From positions 1,073 through 7,893 of the forward strand of contig MGVN01000138.1 of NCBI GenBank assembly GCA_001800515.1: a DNA stretch of 6,821 bases, written 5' to 3'. The translations under genes and the position numbers were made by a program. Shown here one piece after another: positions 6,409 through 6,821 of the stretch (positions are counted from its first letter, which is position 1; each line of letters starts with the position of its first letter). This DNA is from Elusimicrobia bacterium RIFOXYB2_FULL_49_7 (GTDB taxonomy: Bacteria; Fibrobacterota; OXYB2-FULL-49-7). The notes beneath the pieces are model-generated. The model had not been told where the DNA came from, did no database searches, and was given only the letters and a program-made list of their open reading frames with translations.

Positions 6409-6821
6409 TCAATTAATACTGTGGCGCAGTGAGCTTGCGAATTGGGCTGCTTTTGCGGCGCGCTCGCGCGGTGTTTTTGCGGTTTTCAGCAGTTCTATGA
6501 AAGCGGATCCGACAATGATGCCGTCGACGTATTGCCGCAGGCGGCCGGCCTGGGCGGCGTTTGAAATTCCGAACCCCAGGAACCTCGGCTTTTGAATTTC
6601 TTTTTTTGTGCGCAGGAGAAATTCTTTGGTATGTTCCGGCAACGCTTTGCGTTTACCCGTAACTCCCGTAAGCGATACAACGTATACGAAGCCGCCGCTT
6701 TGCCTGCCTATGCTCGCAAGCCGGCCCGCGGGCGTGTTGGGTGCGGCAAGATAAATAAGTGAAAGGCCGTTTTCAGTGCAGGCCGCCTTTACGTCTTTTC
6801 CCTCTTCCGGTATAAGGTCAG
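6409..6821 (-). CDS. trpA: Tryptophan synthase alpha chain TrpA, C-terminal 136 residues only
   Basis: TrpA cleaves indole-3-glycerol phosphate to indole and glyceraldehyde 3-phosphate and channels the indole to TrpB. The window starts inside the gene. The visible part begins [13 protein letters not shown], matching the VADVPVEE region after mid-barrel (D130 in the E. coli enzyme), so the catalytic Glu and Asp of strands 2 and 3 lie outside. Visible motifs are [10 protein letters not shown], the mobile loop [15 protein letters not shown], the phosphate-binding [11 protein letters not shown] and the DGIIVGSAF strand-8 motif. All are intact, and the frame is open from the right edge to the TGA at 6409-6411, so the truncation is due only to the window. 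Total family length is about 260-270 residues, so roughly half is seen. trpB probably lies just beyond the right edge; that is inference from the usual trpBA order. Confidence 0.96.
   Translation of the reverse strand, partial: DLIPEEGKDVKAACTENGLSLIYLAAPNTPAGRLASIGRQSGGFVYVVSLTGVTGKRKALPEHTKEFLLRTKKEIQKPRFLGFGISNAAQAGRLRQYVDGIIVGSAFIELLKTAKTPRERAAKAAQFASSLRHSIN

Noticed and set aside
6395..6412. TTG start for accD, six residues upstream
   Set aside because: It overlaps the trpA stop and has no Shine-Dalgarno. The ATG at 6394 has GGAGG at ideal spacing.

Overview
The window holds one compact gene block. All six supported genes lie on the minus strand, so they are read from the right end of the window towards the left. 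In transcription order they are: the C-terminal half of trpA (tryptophan synthase alpha), accD (acetyl-CoA carboxylase carboxyltransferase beta), folC (folylpolyglutamate/dihydrofolate synthase), a B12-binding-domain radical SAM protein of unknown substrate, a ROK-family sugar kinase, and most of lptD (the outer-membrane LPS-assembly protein), which runs off the left edge. There are no tRNA or rRNA genes, mobile elements or CRISPR arrays. The long plus-strand reading frames are all antisense shadows.

The organism is a diderm bacterium with LPS. LptD, with a signal peptide, an OstA-like periplasmic domain and a beta-barrel, is diagnostic for this. Base composition is mid-range by eye and looks uniform, with no obvious foreign segment. 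The run trpA-accD-folC is known from several bacterial lineages, including Desulfobacterota (former Deltaproteobacteria). Having a radical SAM gene, a ROK kinase and lptD behind it suggests a less-studied diderm phylum (for example Elusimicrobiota, Omnitrophota or Desulfobacterota). This placement is inference from gene order and sequence style only.

The right part (about 2883-6821) is a tightly packed translational unit. The trpA-accD gap is 14 nt and carries a perfect GGAGG. The accD-folC gap is 3 nt, with both genes in the same frame. The folC and radical SAM genes share a 4-nt ATGA overlap. The left part (1-2830) is a ROK kinase-lptD pair in which the lptD GTG start lies inside the last 23 nt of the kinase gene. 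The only real intergenic space is 52 nt (2831-2882). It holds a near-consensus sigma70-type promoter (TTGCCT, 17 nt, TATAAT), a short GAAA-loop hairpin at the predicted 5' end of the transcript, and a Shine-Dalgarno. The kinase-lptD pair can therefore probably be expressed apart from the upstream biosynthetic genes.

Together the genes join amino-acid (trp), fatty-acid (acc) and folate synthesis to envelope assembly (lptD). The two least explained members are the radical SAM protein and the sugar kinase. Their position next to lptD makes a role in envelope or sugar metabolism possible but unproven. I found no clearly new system. The best leads are the radical SAM enzyme with a degenerate cobalamin motif, the kinase-lptD coupling, and the two-cysteine LptD.
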